From: Coprothermobacter proteolyticus DSM 5265
GTDB taxonomy: Bacteria; Coprothermobacterota; Coprothermobacteria; Coprothermobacterales; Coprothermobacteraceae
Assembly: GCF_000020945.1 (NCBI RefSeq)
Contig: NC_011295.1
Location: forward strand, 124,001 to 188,000
Length of the DNA stretch: 64,000 bases
Direction: 5' to 3'
This document shows positions 1 through 13,046 of the stretch, in pieces (the stretch's first letter is position 1; every line of letters begins with the position of its first letter). A program made the translations under genes and the position numbers. Below the pieces are notes generated by a model. The model saw only the letters and a program-made list of their open reading frames with translations, did not search any database and was not told where the DNA came from.

Positions 1-2009
1 AAGTTGATACCAACCTGCTTGTACTGTTGCTGGATAATCTGCAACGTGTTGATACGGTCAGTTCTGTTGGTGGTCTGAGCAAGCAAGCTGAGTTTCTTTC
101 CACCTTTGGCGTATACTCCGTCAGTACCCTTAGTTAAACCTGCCTGTTTCAGCAACGTATCAGCCTTTCCTGGGTCATATATGAACACATTCTTGAGGGA
201 TGGTTCATCAAAGGCACTGCCGGGTAGCACGTGGTAGTAAGCCAGTGGTCTCATGCCGTAGTAAACACGGTTGGAGATGTCTTGGCGGTTGATAGCATAG
301 GACAATGCTTGACGTACTCTGTTGTCGCTTAGGAATGGGTGGGTGTATGCTACGCCTGGCTTTGGAGCATCAGGTAGATTGTTAGGATCGTCAAAGTTAA
401 CGGTGAAGTGCTCCCAGAACACCGATGGTATGCTGTTGAGCTTGTACTGCTTTAGGAAGTTACTGTTTGCAGAAAGCGTCTTGGCGTTTTGTGTGTTGAT
501 AACACCCATTACAGCTACATCGGGCTGACCTCTGAGCAGTTCTGCTAAACCAGATTCAGCGCTTCTGAAGGCGAATACGACTTTATCGAAGAGTCCAGGG
601 CCTAAGAAGTAGTTTGGATCAGGTACAAATTCCATGTAGCCCTTCTGCACCCAGTTGGTAATCTTGTAAGGCCCAGTGTGCATGGGTTTCGTGTTGTAGG
701 AGCTGTTTACAATGGCTTCAACGTTCTTGTCCATGACCTCTTTTAAGTTCCTAGGTAGGGTGTAGGAAACATCGGATAGATAAGTCATTTCTTCGTCGTG
801 CTTAAGCACAAAATCGATGGTCTTTGGATAGGTTACCGTGGTCTTCAAAACGTTTTGCTCGAACCAGTGTTTCGGGTACAGTGGTAAGCCGTACTTGGCA
901 TAAACGTTGTAGGGGTTTTCCTTATCCACAGCAGTAAAGTACACTCTGATGGTGTAATCATCCAGCTTCTCAATTCTGGCTACACTGTCATAGGGGTCAA
1001 GTCCTGGTACGGGCATATCTTTAGCCAAATACAGCAATGTACCAAAGATAAAGTCATCAGCGGTAATAGGTTGTCCATCGCTCCACTTAAGACCCGGTCT
1101 TAGGCCAAAATCGTACCTCATGTAGATGTCAACCTGTGTTCCGTCTTGCAGGGTTATTTTCTGTGGTTTCTCATAGATGACCTGCTTGCCGTTCTCAGTG
1201 GTGGGTACCCAGCGTCCCATCTGTGGCCACCAGTTGCCTCTCCAGTCAGAACCTTGCTCACCGTCCATAATTAGCGCTAGGACTTGAGTCATGGCTGCCA
1301 TGGAGTCTAGGGCGCTGAACAACGTGGCTGGCTCCTGTTCCTCAACGATGTACAGCTGTCCACCTTTCTTTACAGGCCACTTCATCTTGTAAATGGTGTA
1401 AGCTGCTTCTCCTCTGGTGGCTGCCTTGTCTGCAGCAATTAACCTGCCAGGCTGCCTCCAAGAGAGTACTTGATACCTGGGCATAATGGCTGCTGTTAGC
1501 CATCCCTTCGCCCAGTAGTTGGTGTACTTGCTTTCATCACTGGAAAGATAAATTGGGTTCTTTGCATACTGATCAATGGTGGCTTGTGTTACGCCTAGTC
1601 CCCTTAAGCCGACTACTGCCAGCTCTGCACGGGTTACTGGGTTGTTGGGTCTGTAAGTGCCATCTTCGTAACCAGTTACTAAGCCAGCTTTTGCAGCTGC
1701 GTTAACGTAACCGTAATACCATGTGCCTTTTGGTACGTCTTTGAAGTACTGTTTGGAAGTCTCCAGCGGCAGTTTCTTGAGGTTGACCAACAAGGTGGCC
1801 AATTCTGCACGATTTAAAGTGGCGTCTGGTGCGTACTGTGTAGCAGACCTTCCTTTTACGATACCTGCATCAGCTAATTTAGTGATGTACTTGTAATACT
1901 GATGCGTCTTAGGTACGTCGGAGAAGTTAGCTGCATTGACAGGGGAGAACCCCACAAAGGATGAAGCTACTAGCATAACTACCAGCAGCCCCACTGCAAT
2001 TTTCTTCAC
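1..2009 (-). CDS. SLH-domain ABC transporter solute-binding protein, copy 1 (3' end outside window)
   Basis: Reading on the minus strand from a GTG at 2009, the frame stays open to the window edge. About 669 codons are seen, so the C-terminus (roughly 140 residues, judged from the neighbouring copy) lies outside. It is a close paralogue of the gene at 2135-4558. It has a signal peptide, S-layer homology repeats that would bind the cell wall polymer, then a family-5 peptide/oligopeptide-binding domain. It should capture peptides at the cell surface for an ABC importer whose membrane genes are not in the window. The start is GTG because GGAGG at 2018-2022 sits eight bases upstream. It has its own promoter behind the terminator of copy 2. 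Domain calls are firm by homology to copy 2; the ligand is inferred. Confidence 0.9.
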   Translation of the reverse strand, partial: MKKIAVGLLVVMLVASSFVGFSPVNAANFSDVPKTHQYYKYITKLADAGIVKGRSATQYAPDATLNRAELATLLVNLKKLPLETSKQYFKDVPKGTWYYGYVNAAAKAGLVTGYEDGTYRPNNPVTRAELAVVGLRGLGVTQATIDQYAKNPIYLSSDESKYTNYWAKGWLTAAIMPRYQVLSWRQPGRLIAADKAATRGEAAYTIYKMKWPVKKGGQLYIVEEQEPATLFSALDSMAAMTQVLALIMDGEQGSDWRGNWWPQMGRWVPTTENGKQVIYEKPQKITLQDGTQVDIYMRYDFGLRPGLKWSDGQPITADDFIFGTLLYLAKDMPVPGLDPYDSVARIEKLDDYTIRVYFTAVDKENPYNVYAKYGLPLYPKHWFEQNVLKTTVTYPKTIDFVLKHDEEMTYLSDVSYTLPRNLKEVMDKNVEAIVNSSYNTKPMHTGPYKITNWVQKGYMEFVPDPNYFLGPGLFDKVVFAFRSAESGLAELLRGQPDVAVMGVINTQNAKTLSANSNFLKQYKLNSIPSVFWEHFTVNFDDPNNLPDAPKPGVAYTHPFLSDNRVRQALSYAINRQDISNRVYYGMRPLAYYHVLPGSAFDEPSLKNVFIYDPGKADTLLKQAGLTKGTDGVYAKGGKKLSLLAQTTNRTDRINTLQIIQQQYKQVGIN

Positions 2010-2043
2010 ACCCCACACCTCCTATGTGAGAAAGTTGTAATTT

Positions 2044-2052
2044 ATTATACCA
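2044..2052 (-). promoter_or_regulatory. Extended -10 promoter of SLH solute-binding copy 1
   Basis: On the minus strand TGG precedes TATAAT (hexamer at 2049-2044), an extended -10 element. It lies 34 bases before the GTG start, leaving a short leader with a strong AGGAGG-type site. No convincing -35 is seen. Confidence 0.6.
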
Positions 2053-2075
2053 CACCGTAGAATACTTAAATGAAT

Positions 2076-2103
2076 AGAGGGGAGCCAACTTGGGCTCCCC
2101 TCT
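2076..2103 (-). terminator. Intrinsic terminator after SLH solute-binding copy 2
   Basis: An 11-bp perfect stem (AGAGGGGAGCC with its complement) closes a six-base loop and is followed on the minus strand by a T-rich stretch. It lies 31 bases past the stop of the 2135-4558 gene and just before the promoter of copy 1, so the two paralogues are probably transcribed separately. Confidence 0.75.
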
Positions 2104-2134
2104 GAAAAGGTTGCTTAGAAGTTAGTATGAACGA

Positions 2135-4558
2135 CTACTCTCTGTACCACCAAGCGATGTTCCAAGTGTGAGCTGCTACGTCCAATCCAAGATCGTATCC
2201 TTCAATGTTCTGCTTAACTGCGTCGTGCTGATCTGTCCACAGTATGGGTATTTCTGGCATATAGACAGACCAATAATTCTTGGTGAAATCCTTGTAAGCT
2301 TTTGTTCTCTCAGAAGTATTGAAACTATTCCATTTCGCGATCAAAGCGTCTGCCTGGGCGTTACGGAAACCGCTGTAGTTCTGACCCTGATAGCCATTTG
2401 CTTCAGAAGGAATGTAAGAGGATTGGTAAAGGGTATTTCCGCCTGGTTCAAGAATGCTGCTCTGGCCCCAAGAGAAGAGTGCGATCTCAAACTGTCTGTG
2501 AGGTAGGACTGTGTTGAAGAGTGGACCGGCGTCTAATGCTTGCATGTTTAGGTTAATACCCACTTGCTTGTACTGCTGCTGCACAAGCTGAACAACACGG
2601 ATGGGGTCTGTGGAGTTACCCATGTTTGCAAGTAAACTGAGTTTGTTGTTACCCTTAGCGTAAATGCCGTCACTGCCTTTCTTAAAGCCTGCTTGTTGTA
2701 AAAGGGTGTTTGCTTTAGCTGGGTCATACGTAAAGACGTTCTTCACAGAAGGTTCGTCATAAGGCGTTCCTGGGAGAACGAAGTTGTAGCAAAGAGGCCT
2801 CATTCCATAATAGATACGGTTAGAGATATCTTGACGGTTCATAGCATAGGACAGTGCTTGACGTACTCTGTTGTCGCTTAGGAATGGGTGAGTGTATGCT
2901 ACGCCTGGTTTGGGGTCCTTTGGTAGGTTCTTTGGATCGTCGAAGTTGACGGTGAAGTGCTGCCAGAATACTGAGGTTACGCTGTTGAGTTTGTATTGCT
3001 TTAGGAAGCTGGAGTTTGCGGCCAGTGTCTTTGCGTTTTGTGTATTGATAACACCCATGATGGCTAAGTCAGGCTGTCCTCTGAGTAGTTCTGCTAAGCC
3101 GGATTCCACACTTCTGAATGCAATGATCACTTTGTCGAAGAGTCCAGGGCCTAAGAAGTAGTTTGGATCAGGTGCAAATTCCATGTAGCCCTTCTGCACC
3201 CAGTTGGTAATCTTGTAAGGTCCAGTGTGCATGGGCTTTGTGTTGTAGGAGCTGTTTACAATGGCTTCAACGTTTTTGTCTATGACCTCTTTTAAGTTCC
3301 TAGGTAGGGTGTAGGAAACATCGGACTGATACTGCATCTTAGCGTCGTGTTTAAGTACAAAATCAACAGTCTTTGGGTAGGTTACCGTGGTCTTCAAAAC
3401 ATTCTTTTCGAACCAGTGTTTCGGGTACAGTGGTAAGCCGTACTTGGCATAAACGTTGTAGGGGTTGTTTTTGTCTACAGCTGTGAAATAAACTCTGATG
3501 GTGTAATTATCCAGCTTCTCAATTCTGGCTACACTGTCATAGGGGTCAAGTCCTGGTACGGGCATATCTTTAGCCAAATACAGCAATGTACCAAAGATAA
3601 AGTCATCAGCGGTAATAGGTTGTCCATCGCTCCACTTAAGACCCGGTCTTAAACTAAAATCATACCGCATGTAAATGGGTACTTTGGTTCCGTCCTGTAG
3701 CGTAATGGTCTGTGGTTTTTCGTAAATGACCTGTTTGCCGTTCTCAGTGGTAGGTACCCAGCGTCCTAACTGTGGCCACCAGTTGCCTCTCCAGTCAGAA
3801 CCTTGCTCAGCGTCCTGAACCAATGCCAGTATCTGGTTCATGGCTGCCATGGAGTCTAAGGCGTTGAACAACGTGGCAGGTTCTTCGCTCTGGATAATGT
3901 ACAGCTGTCCGCCTTTCTTTACAGGCCACTTCATCTTGTAAATGGTGTAAGCTGCTTCTCCTCTGGTGGCTGCCTTGTCTGCAGCAATTAACCTGCCAGG
4001 CTGCCTCCAAGAGAGTACTTGATACCTGGGCATAATGGCTGCTGTTAGCCATCCCTTCGCCCAGTAGTTGGTGTACTTGCTTTCATCACTGGAAAGATAA
4101 ATTGGGTTCTTTGCATACTGATCAATGGTGGCTTGTGTTACGCCTAGTCCCCTTAAGCCGACTACTGCCAGCTCTGCACGGGTTACTGGGTTGTTGGGTC
4201 TGTAAGTACCATCTCCGTAACCAGCTACTAAGCCAGCTTTTGCAGCTGCGTTAACGTAACCGTAATACCATGTGCCTTTTGGTACGTCTTTGAAGTACTG
4301 TTTGGAAGTCTCTAATGGCAATTTCTTGAGGTTGACCAACAATGTGGCCAATTCTGCGCGAGTTAAAGTGGCGTCTGGTGCGTACTGTGTGGCAGACCTT
4401 CCTTTTACGATGCCGGCGTCAGCCAATTTGGTGATGTACTTATGATACTGATGGCTGGCAGGCACGTCGGAGAAGTTAGCTGCATTTACCGGGGAGAACC
4501 CCACAAAGGATGAAGCTACTAGCATAACTACCAGCAGCCCCACTGCAATCTTCTTCAT
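2135..4558 (-). CDS. SLH-domain ABC transporter solute-binding protein, copy 2
   Basis: This 807-residue secreted protein has a Sec signal peptide (about 1-26), two clear S-layer homology repeats (about 28-76 and 88-137, each ending in the TRAEL-type motif) and a degenerate third (about 165-210). The rest is a family-5 extracellular solute-binding domain, with the typical segment LKWSDGQPITADDFIFG. It probably binds peptides and hands them to an ABC permease encoded elsewhere. No lipobox cysteine is seen, so wall anchoring through the SLH repeats appears to replace the usual lipid anchor. ATG at 4558 has GGAGG nine bases upstream. A tandem paralogue lies downstream, and long patches of the two genes are identical in DNA. 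The peptide ligand is inferred from the family only. Confidence 0.93.
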   Translation of the reverse strand: MKKIAVGLLVVMLVASSFVGFSPVNAANFSDVPASHQYHKYITKLADAGIVKGRSATQYAPDATLTRAELATLLVNLKKLPLETSKQYFKDVPKGTWYYGYVNAAAKAGLVAGYGDGTYRPNNPVTRAELAVVGLRGLGVTQATIDQYAKNPIYLSSDESKYTNYWAKGWLTAAIMPRYQVLSWRQPGRLIAADKAATRGEAAYTIYKMKWPVKKGGQLYIIQSEEPATLFNALDSMAAMNQILALVQDAEQGSDWRGNWWPQLGRWVPTTENGKQVIYEKPQTITLQDGTKVPIYMRYDFSLRPGLKWSDGQPITADDFIFGTLLYLAKDMPVPGLDPYDSVARIEKLDNYTIRVYFTAVDKNNPYNVYAKYGLPLYPKHWFEKNVLKTTVTYPKTVDFVLKHDAKMQYQSDVSYTLPRNLKEVIDKNVEAIVNSSYNTKPMHTGPYKITNWVQKGYMEFAPDPNYFLGPGLFDKVIIAFRSVESGLAELLRGQPDLAIMGVINTQNAKTLAANSSFLKQYKLNSVTSVFWQHFTVNFDDPKNLPKDPKPGVAYTHPFLSDNRVRQALSYAMNRQDISNRIYYGMRPLCYNFVLPGTPYDEPSVKNVFTYDPAKANTLLQQAGFKKGSDGIYAKGNNKLSLLANMGNSTDPIRVVQLVQQQYKQVGINLNMQALDAGPLFNTVLPHRQFEIALFSWGQSSILEPGGNTLYQSSYIPSEANGYQGQNYSGFRNAQADALIAKWNSFNTSERTKAYKDFTKNYWSVYMPEIPILWTDQHDAVKQNIEGYDLGLDVAAHTWNIAWWYRE

Positions 4559-4595
4559 GCTTCACACCTCCGCATATGCCGATTCCTTATGAAGC

Positions 4596-4601
4596 ATTAT
4601 A
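4596..4601 (-). promoter_or_regulatory. Probable -10 of SLH solute-binding copy 2
   Basis: TATAAT reads on the minus strand 37 bases before the start codon, with no good -35. Just upstream (4624-4646) is an A/T-only imperfect inverted repeat around CCAAT that could be an operator or simply AT-rich promoter DNA. Confidence 0.5.
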
Positions 4602-4693
4602 CACCATAAGCACTGCAATGCTATTTAATATTCCAATAATATTTAAGAGAATGCATACTTATAATAACATGCGAATAACGACGAGGTATTCTT

Positions 4694-8771
<4,078 letters not shown>

Positions 8772-8827
8772 TTACCTCTTTTGGTTCTAATTCTGCTATA
8801 TATATCATCAATCTTTAAGAAAGTATT

Positions 8828-9307
8828 TTAGTCTGTTAAGGCCTTCAGATTTATTGTTTGTCCACTGCTTATGATTTCAATACCAACTTTCGTTGCTTCC
8901 CATGGCTTAAGCTGTTGTTCATCTAGGACTTTCTTCAGCCCCTGTTTCTCCAGTTGAAGCTTAAGTACGCCCTTAGGCGTTTGAAAAACTGATAGATAGG
9001 GTTCCAATTTGTAACTGAGCACTAGAACGGGCATCTCGTGTGAAGAAAAGAATGGCTGCAGCTCCTCTGCTCTGATTTTTAATGGCTCCTTCGTTGGAAT
9101 GAAAAAGGGTTCTCCCAGTGAACTTACACCCAAAGGTAATGCAGAAGGTGTTTGCAGAAGGATGCGTTCTTGGAAACCTTCTGTATAAAGGAGTGGCAAG
9201 TTTGCACGTATTAATCCATAGGAGATATGGCGAACATAGTCCTTGTAAGAAAGCCAAGCACTAGCGTCCACCTTTCTAAAGAATATGGTCAAGCCAGCGT
9301 GGGCCAT
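8828..9307 (-). CDS. Radical SAM-linked protein (DUF2344/TIGR03936 family)
   Basis: This 159-residue protein matches the DUF2344 family that accompanies, or is fused to, the TIGR03960-type radical SAM protein. Recognisable elements are the start 'LTIFFRKVDASAWLSYKDYVR' shortened here, and the segments 'IRANLPLLYTEGF' and 'LPLGVSSLGEPFF'. The start overlaps the end of the radical SAM gene upstream by 19 bases, which fits translational coupling and a working partnership. In many genomes the two are one polypeptide; here they are split. The biochemical role of the pair is not established to my knowledge. No metal-binding cysteine pattern is visible in this part. Confidence 0.85.
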   Translation of the reverse strand: MAHAGLTIFFRKVDASAWLSYKDYVRHISYGLIRANLPLLYTEGFQERILLQTPSALPLGVSSLGEPFFIPTKEPLKIRAEELQPFFSSHEMPVLVLSYKLEPYLSVFQTPKGVLKLQLEKQGLKKVLDEQQLKPWEATKVGIEIISSGQTINLKALTD

Positions 9308-11031
9308 AAATCACCACCACAAACTCCGCATCCCAAACAACTCATGCGGCAGTCAGGAGTTAGGAGTCCCTTTCTACTTTTTTCTCTTTGGAGCAAAAGA
9401 AAATCCTTAGATGGTCCAACCTTTATGTGATCCCAAGGCAGAGGTTCTTCTATATCTCTGGCTCTTAAGTACTCCATGGGATCCATGCCCAGCTTTTCCC
9501 ATGCTGACTGCCAAAGGAAATGTTGACCGTACTGCTCAGAAGTATCGAATATGGCTCCTTCTTTCCATGCTAAAAGCACCAAATCAGCCACTTTTGAGTC
9601 GCTTCTGGAGAGCACTCCTTCAAGGAGTGAAAACCACGGGTTCCTGAACGAAACATCAATCTGTTTCTTCAAGTGTTTCTGAATAAGGGTATATTTCTCG
9701 AGCGTTTCTTCAGGTGATATTTGACGTTCCCACTGGAACGGTGTAAAGGGTTTAGGAACAAAGGAAGCCACTGTGGCATGTATGCGGCTTCTCCTATTGT
9801 TCTTGAAGGCAATGGTGTCAGCTTCATTAAGCAGTGACACAATGTCGAGCACATCTTTTTCGGTTTCTTCAGGTAGACCGACCATGAAATAAAACTTGAA
9901 CTTGCTCCACCCGCTTTTAGAAAGAAGATCCACGGCTTGAAGGATTTCTTCATTGCTAAATGGTTTGTTTAGTTTTTTCCTAAGCTGGTCAGAGCCGGCT
10001 TCTGGTGCGAAAGTCAGGGTCAGATGTCTAGTTGGATCCACTTTTTTAAGAAGGTCTGTATCCAAAGAATCAAGCCTTAACGAAGGTAGGCTCATGCTCA
10101 AATGTTCACCAGATAAAAGGTCTACCACTTCGCTTAGTTTGGAGTAATCAAAGGTGGACAGTGACAGTAGGCCTACCTCAGTAAAGCCCGTTGTTTGTTT
10201 TATGCTTTTAACAAGCTCCACTACTTCATGGGGTGGAGTCTCCCTTACGGGTCTGTAGTAGGAGCTGGCATGACAGAAATGGCAACCGCGAGTACACCCA
10301 CGGGCTAACTCCACTACTGCACGTTCCTGCACAGCTTCCACATTAGGAACTATGAACTTTGTTGGGTAGAAAATGCTCTCTCTAATTACGTGATGCTCCT
10401 TAGCGGTGTTTCTAAGCGCTGGTACATAGATGCCAGGAAAAACTTTGGCGAGCTCAGACAACGTTTCTCTTCTATCGGCACATTGCTGCTTAGCCTTTGC
10501 TAAGAATCTTACTAATTCATCAATGACATCATCGGCTTCGCCTATGAAAACTGCATCCAAGAATGGTTCAAAGAAAGACGGGTTGCTTATGGCAGGTCCA
10601 CCAGCTATGACATAGGGATCATTATTTGTACGTTCCGATGACATAAGGGGAACTTGTCCCAAAGAAAGGGTTTCCAATACGTTTGTAGCTCCCAGTTCTG
10701 TGAGAAAATGCACAGCAATTACGTCAAACTCATATAGTGGTCTTTTGTTCTCCAAGGACCACAAAGGTAAGTTCTTTTCTCTTAGTAGTTTTATGGTGTC
10801 TATTGCTGGTGTAAACACGCGCTCAGCCAACAAATCCTCTTCTTGGTTTATGAGGAAATAAAAGAGCTGCATCCCATGATATGACATGCCTACTTCATAA
10901 AGATCAGGATAAAGTAAAGCCACCTTGTAAAGTGTCTTTTCCCAATCTTTAACAATGCTGTTAAATTCTCCACCAAGATATCGTGAAGGTTTCTCCACGC
11001 TATAAAGCTCAGCATTTGAAAGCATAGACAT
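9289..11031 (-). CDS. B12-domain-like radical SAM protein of the TIGR03960 family
   Basis: The family is recognised from the opening 'VEKPSRYLGGEFNSIVKDW', the B12-binding-like N-terminal half, and the cluster motif CTRGCHFCHASS (CxxxCxxC) about 250 residues in. The C-terminus adds a cysteine cluster (CRMSCLGCGVCGG). The reaction is unknown; the gene travels with DUF2344, and here overlaps it by 19 bases. I start it at the ATG at 11031. A longer frame begins at 11076, but the family begins near 'SVEKPxRY'. A clear extended -10 element (11038-11046) lies exactly six bases before 11031, so a transcript from it could not include the earlier codon. No ribosome-binding site is visible, so the mRNA is probably leaderless. 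Confidence 0.88.
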   Translation of the reverse strand: MSMLSNAELYSVEKPSRYLGGEFNSIVKDWEKTLYKVALLYPDLYEVGMSYHGMQLFYFLINQEEDLLAERVFTPAIDTIKLLREKNLPLWSLENKRPLYEFDVIAVHFLTELGATNVLETLSLGQVPLMSSERTNNDPYVIAGGPAISNPSFFEPFLDAVFIGEADDVIDELVRFLAKAKQQCADRRETLSELAKVFPGIYVPALRNTAKEHHVIRESIFYPTKFIVPNVEAVQERAVVELARGCTRGCHFCHASSYYRPVRETPPHEVVELVKSIKQTTGFTEVGLLSLSTFDYSKLSEVVDLLSGEHLSMSLPSLRLDSLDTDLLKKVDPTRHLTLTFAPEAGSDQLRKKLNKPFSNEEILQAVDLLSKSGWSKFKFYFMVGLPEETEKDVLDIVSLLNEADTIAFKNNRRSRIHATVASFVPKPFTPFQWERQISPEETLEKYTLIQKHLKKQIDVSFRNPWFSLLEGVLSRSDSKVADLVLLAWKEGAIFDTSEQYGQHFLWQSAWEKLGMDPMEYLRARDIEEPLPWDHIKVGPSKDFLLLQREKSRKGLLTPDCRMSCLGCGVCGGDLWPTLA

Positions 11032-11037
11032 ATTAAA

Positions 11038-11046
11038 AGTATAGCA
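11038..11046 (-). promoter_or_regulatory. Extended -10 promoter predicting a leaderless radical SAM mRNA
   Basis: On the minus strand TGC-TATACT ends six bases before the ATG at 11031, so transcription would start at or next to the A of the start codon. There is no Shine-Dalgarno sequence. It overlaps nothing else and is back to back with the oxidoreductase promoter at 11093-11101. Confidence 0.6.
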
Positions 11047-11092
11047 TTCAAAATAACAGTGGCTCGGACTAGTCATATTTATGTAACTTTTA

Positions 11093-11101
11093 TGGTAAAA
11101 T
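11093..11101 (+). promoter_or_regulatory. Extended -10 promoter of the aldehyde oxidoreductase operon
   Basis: TGG-TAAAAT reads on the plus strand. Transcription from about 11108 would give a leader of some 138 bases before the ATG at 11246, long enough for a riboswitch. Confidence 0.55.
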
Positions 11102-11107
11102 GATGCA

Positions 11108-11240
11108 AAGGCGTTCCGAGTCTGTGTGCCTAAAGCCGTTCGTAGGATTGGAAGGCAAGGGCGTCAGACCGATGGGTGAAGCTGGAAACGGCTCCGCCTG
11201 CCACCTTCGCAAAGGGGCGCCAGACTTTGGCGGAGGTGAA
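11108..11240 (+). promoter_or_regulatory. Structured leader, candidate molybdenum/tungsten cofactor (Moco/Tuco-type) riboswitch
   Basis: The leader of the tungsten-type oxidoreductase gene is GC-rich and full of pairings. CTCCGCC (11192-11198) can pair with GGCGGAG (11229-11235), which contains the first five bases of the ribosome-binding site GGAGGTG (11232-11238), so folding would hide it. AGCCGTT (11134-11140) can pair with AACGGCT (11187-11193), overlapping and excluding the first helix by two bases. GTCTG (11120-11124) can pair with either of two CAGAC copies (11165, 11221). This switch-like arrangement ahead of a cofactor-using enzyme and a MoaD-like gene is what is known for Moco RNA-motif riboswitches and their Tuco variants. 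The class assignment is inference; I cannot run a covariance model. Confidence 0.55.
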
Positions 11241-11245
11241 GCTAA

Positions 11246-13045
11246 ATGGGTTATGCTGGGAAGCTACTCAGGGTTAACCTGAGCACAGGGGAAATAAAAA
11301 CCGAGCAACTGGACTTCGCTTTATCGCGCATGTTTCTTGGGGGCAGAGGTTTGGCAAGCAAGATACTTTACGATGAAATTGACCCCAAGGTAGATCCACT
11401 TTCTCCAGAAAATAAGATCATTTTTGCTGCAGGTCCACTCACTGGGACAAATGCTCCCACAGGCGGACGTTATATGGTTATTACTAAGGGGCCACTTACT
11501 GGTACCATAGCTAGCAGCAACTCTGGGGGTTTCTTCGGAGCTGAGTTGAAGTTTGCAGGCTACGACATGGTCATATTTGAAGGTAAATCTGATAAGCCAG
11601 TTTACCTTTCCATACATGATGAAGAGGTTCAACTTAAGGATGCAACACAGTTGTGGGGCAAGGATGTATTTGAGACCACAGACATACTGGCAAATGAGTT
11701 TGGTGATGGTAAAGCTCGCGTTTCATGCATTGGCCCTGCCGGTGAAAACTTGGTTAAATTTGCGGGTGTTATGAACGATAAGCACCGTGCTGCTGGTAGA
11801 ACAGGCGTTGGGGCTGTCATGGGAAGCAAGAACCTAAAAGCCATTGTGGTAAGAGGCAGTGGAAGGCCAAAACCAAGTAGCCCTGATTTTATGGAGGTAG
11901 TAAGACAAAAAATCAATATCATAAAACAAAATCCCGTAACTGGAGAAGGTTTACCAGCACTGGGTACTAAAGTACTTGACAACATTATCAACCAATCAGG
12001 TGCATACCCCACAAGAAATTTCCAGGAATCGGTTTTTGAGAGAACTCATGAAGTGTCTGGAGAAGCTTTGGTGGAAAAGAAGTACCTGAAAAAGAATACG
12101 GCATGCTTCGCCTGCCCCATCGGTTGCGGTCGTGTCATAACTCTGCCAAACGGTATTGACTCTGAAGGACCTGAATATGAAGCAGGCTGGGCCTATGGTG
12201 CAGATTGCGGTGTTGATGATCTGATCGCCATCTGTGAGGCAAATCATCTTTGCAATAAGTACGGCATTGATCCCATATCTGCTGGTTCTACCATTGCCTG
12301 TGCCATGGAGCTTTATGAGAAAGGTTATCTGCCCAAAGAAGACCTTAACAAAGGGCCTGAGCCCATATTCGGTAGCTCTGAAGCCATTGTGTACTATACA
12401 AAAGCCATAGCTTTTAGGGAAGGGCTAGGGGACAAGCTGGCTGAGGGTAGCAAACGACTTTCAGAAATGTACGGACATCCTGAATTTGCTATGCACGTAA
12501 AGGGACAGGAACTACCTGCTTACGATCCAAGAGGTGTTCAAGGACACGGTCTTCAGTACGCTACAAGTAACCGTGGTGGATGCCACGTCAGAGGTTACAT
12601 GATCTCTCCCGAAGTCTTGGGTATTCCTGAAAAGTTGGATCCTCAGGAGCTCAACGGCAAGCCAGAATGGGTAAAGACCTTCCAAGATTTGACTGCGGTC
12701 ATTGATTCTGCGGGATTGTGTCTGTTTACCTCGTTTGCACTTACAGCTGATGATTACAGGGACCTTGTAAATGCTGATACGGGTTTTAACTACACCACAG
12801 AAGAACTAATGAAAGTTGGCGAACGGGTTTGGAACTTAGAGCGTTTGTTTAACTTGAAGGCCGGATTTACCAAAGCTGACGATACACTACCGAAACGGCT
12901 TCTTGAGCAGCCTGTGGCAGAAGGACCCAATAAAGGAGCTGTGCATCACCTGTCTGAACTGCTACCACTTTATTACCAAGCGCGTGGCTGGAATGAAGAT
13001 GGCGTTCCCACGCCGGAGAAACTAAGCGAGCTTGGTCTGGAGTAG
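11246..13045 (+). CDS. aor: Tungsten-type aldehyde:ferredoxin oxidoreductase
   Basis: This enzyme of 599 residues oxidises aldehydes to acids while reducing ferredoxin, using a bis-pterin tungsten (or molybdenum) cofactor and one [4Fe-4S] cluster. The start '[16 protein letters not shown]' is diagnostic of the family. Cluster ligands are visible as C287-x2-C290-x3-C294 (CFACPIGC) and a distant C492 (GLCLF). Pterin-binding segments such as '[10 protein letters not shown]' and '[13 protein letters not shown]' are intact, and length is typical (about 600-620). In amino-acid fermenters it handles aldehydes derived from 2-oxo acids. The ATG follows GGAGGTG by seven bases. A MoaD-like gene follows one base after the stop. 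A structured leader probably regulates it by cofactor status. The aldehyde preference cannot be told from sequence. Confidence 0.95.
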   Translation: MGYAGKLLRVNLSTGEIKTEQLDFALSRMFLGGRGLASKILYDEIDPKVDPLSPENKIIFAAGPLTGTNAPTGGRYMVITKGPLTGTIASSNSGGFFGAELKFAGYDMVIFEGKSDKPVYLSIHDEEVQLKDATQLWGKDVFETTDILANEFGDGKARVSCIGPAGENLVKFAGVMNDKHRAAGRTGVGAVMGSKNLKAIVVRGSGRPKPSSPDFMEVVRQKINIIKQNPVTGEGLPALGTKVLDNIINQSGAYPTRNFQESVFERTHEVSGEALVEKKYLKKNTACFACPIGCGRVITLPNGIDSEGPEYEAGWAYGADCGVDDLIAICEANHLCNKYGIDPISAGSTIACAMELYEKGYLPKEDLNKGPEPIFGSSEAIVYYTKAIAFREGLGDKLAEGSKRLSEMYGHPEFAMHVKGQELPAYDPRGVQGHGLQYATSNRGGCHVRGYMISPEVLGIPEKLDPQELNGKPEWVKTFQDLTAVIDSAGLCLFTSFALTADDYRDLVNADTGFNYTTEELMKVGERVWNLERLFNLKAGFTKADDTLPKRLLEQPVAEGPNKGAVHHLSELLPLYYQARGWNEDGVPTPEKLSELGLE

Positions 13046-13046
13046 G

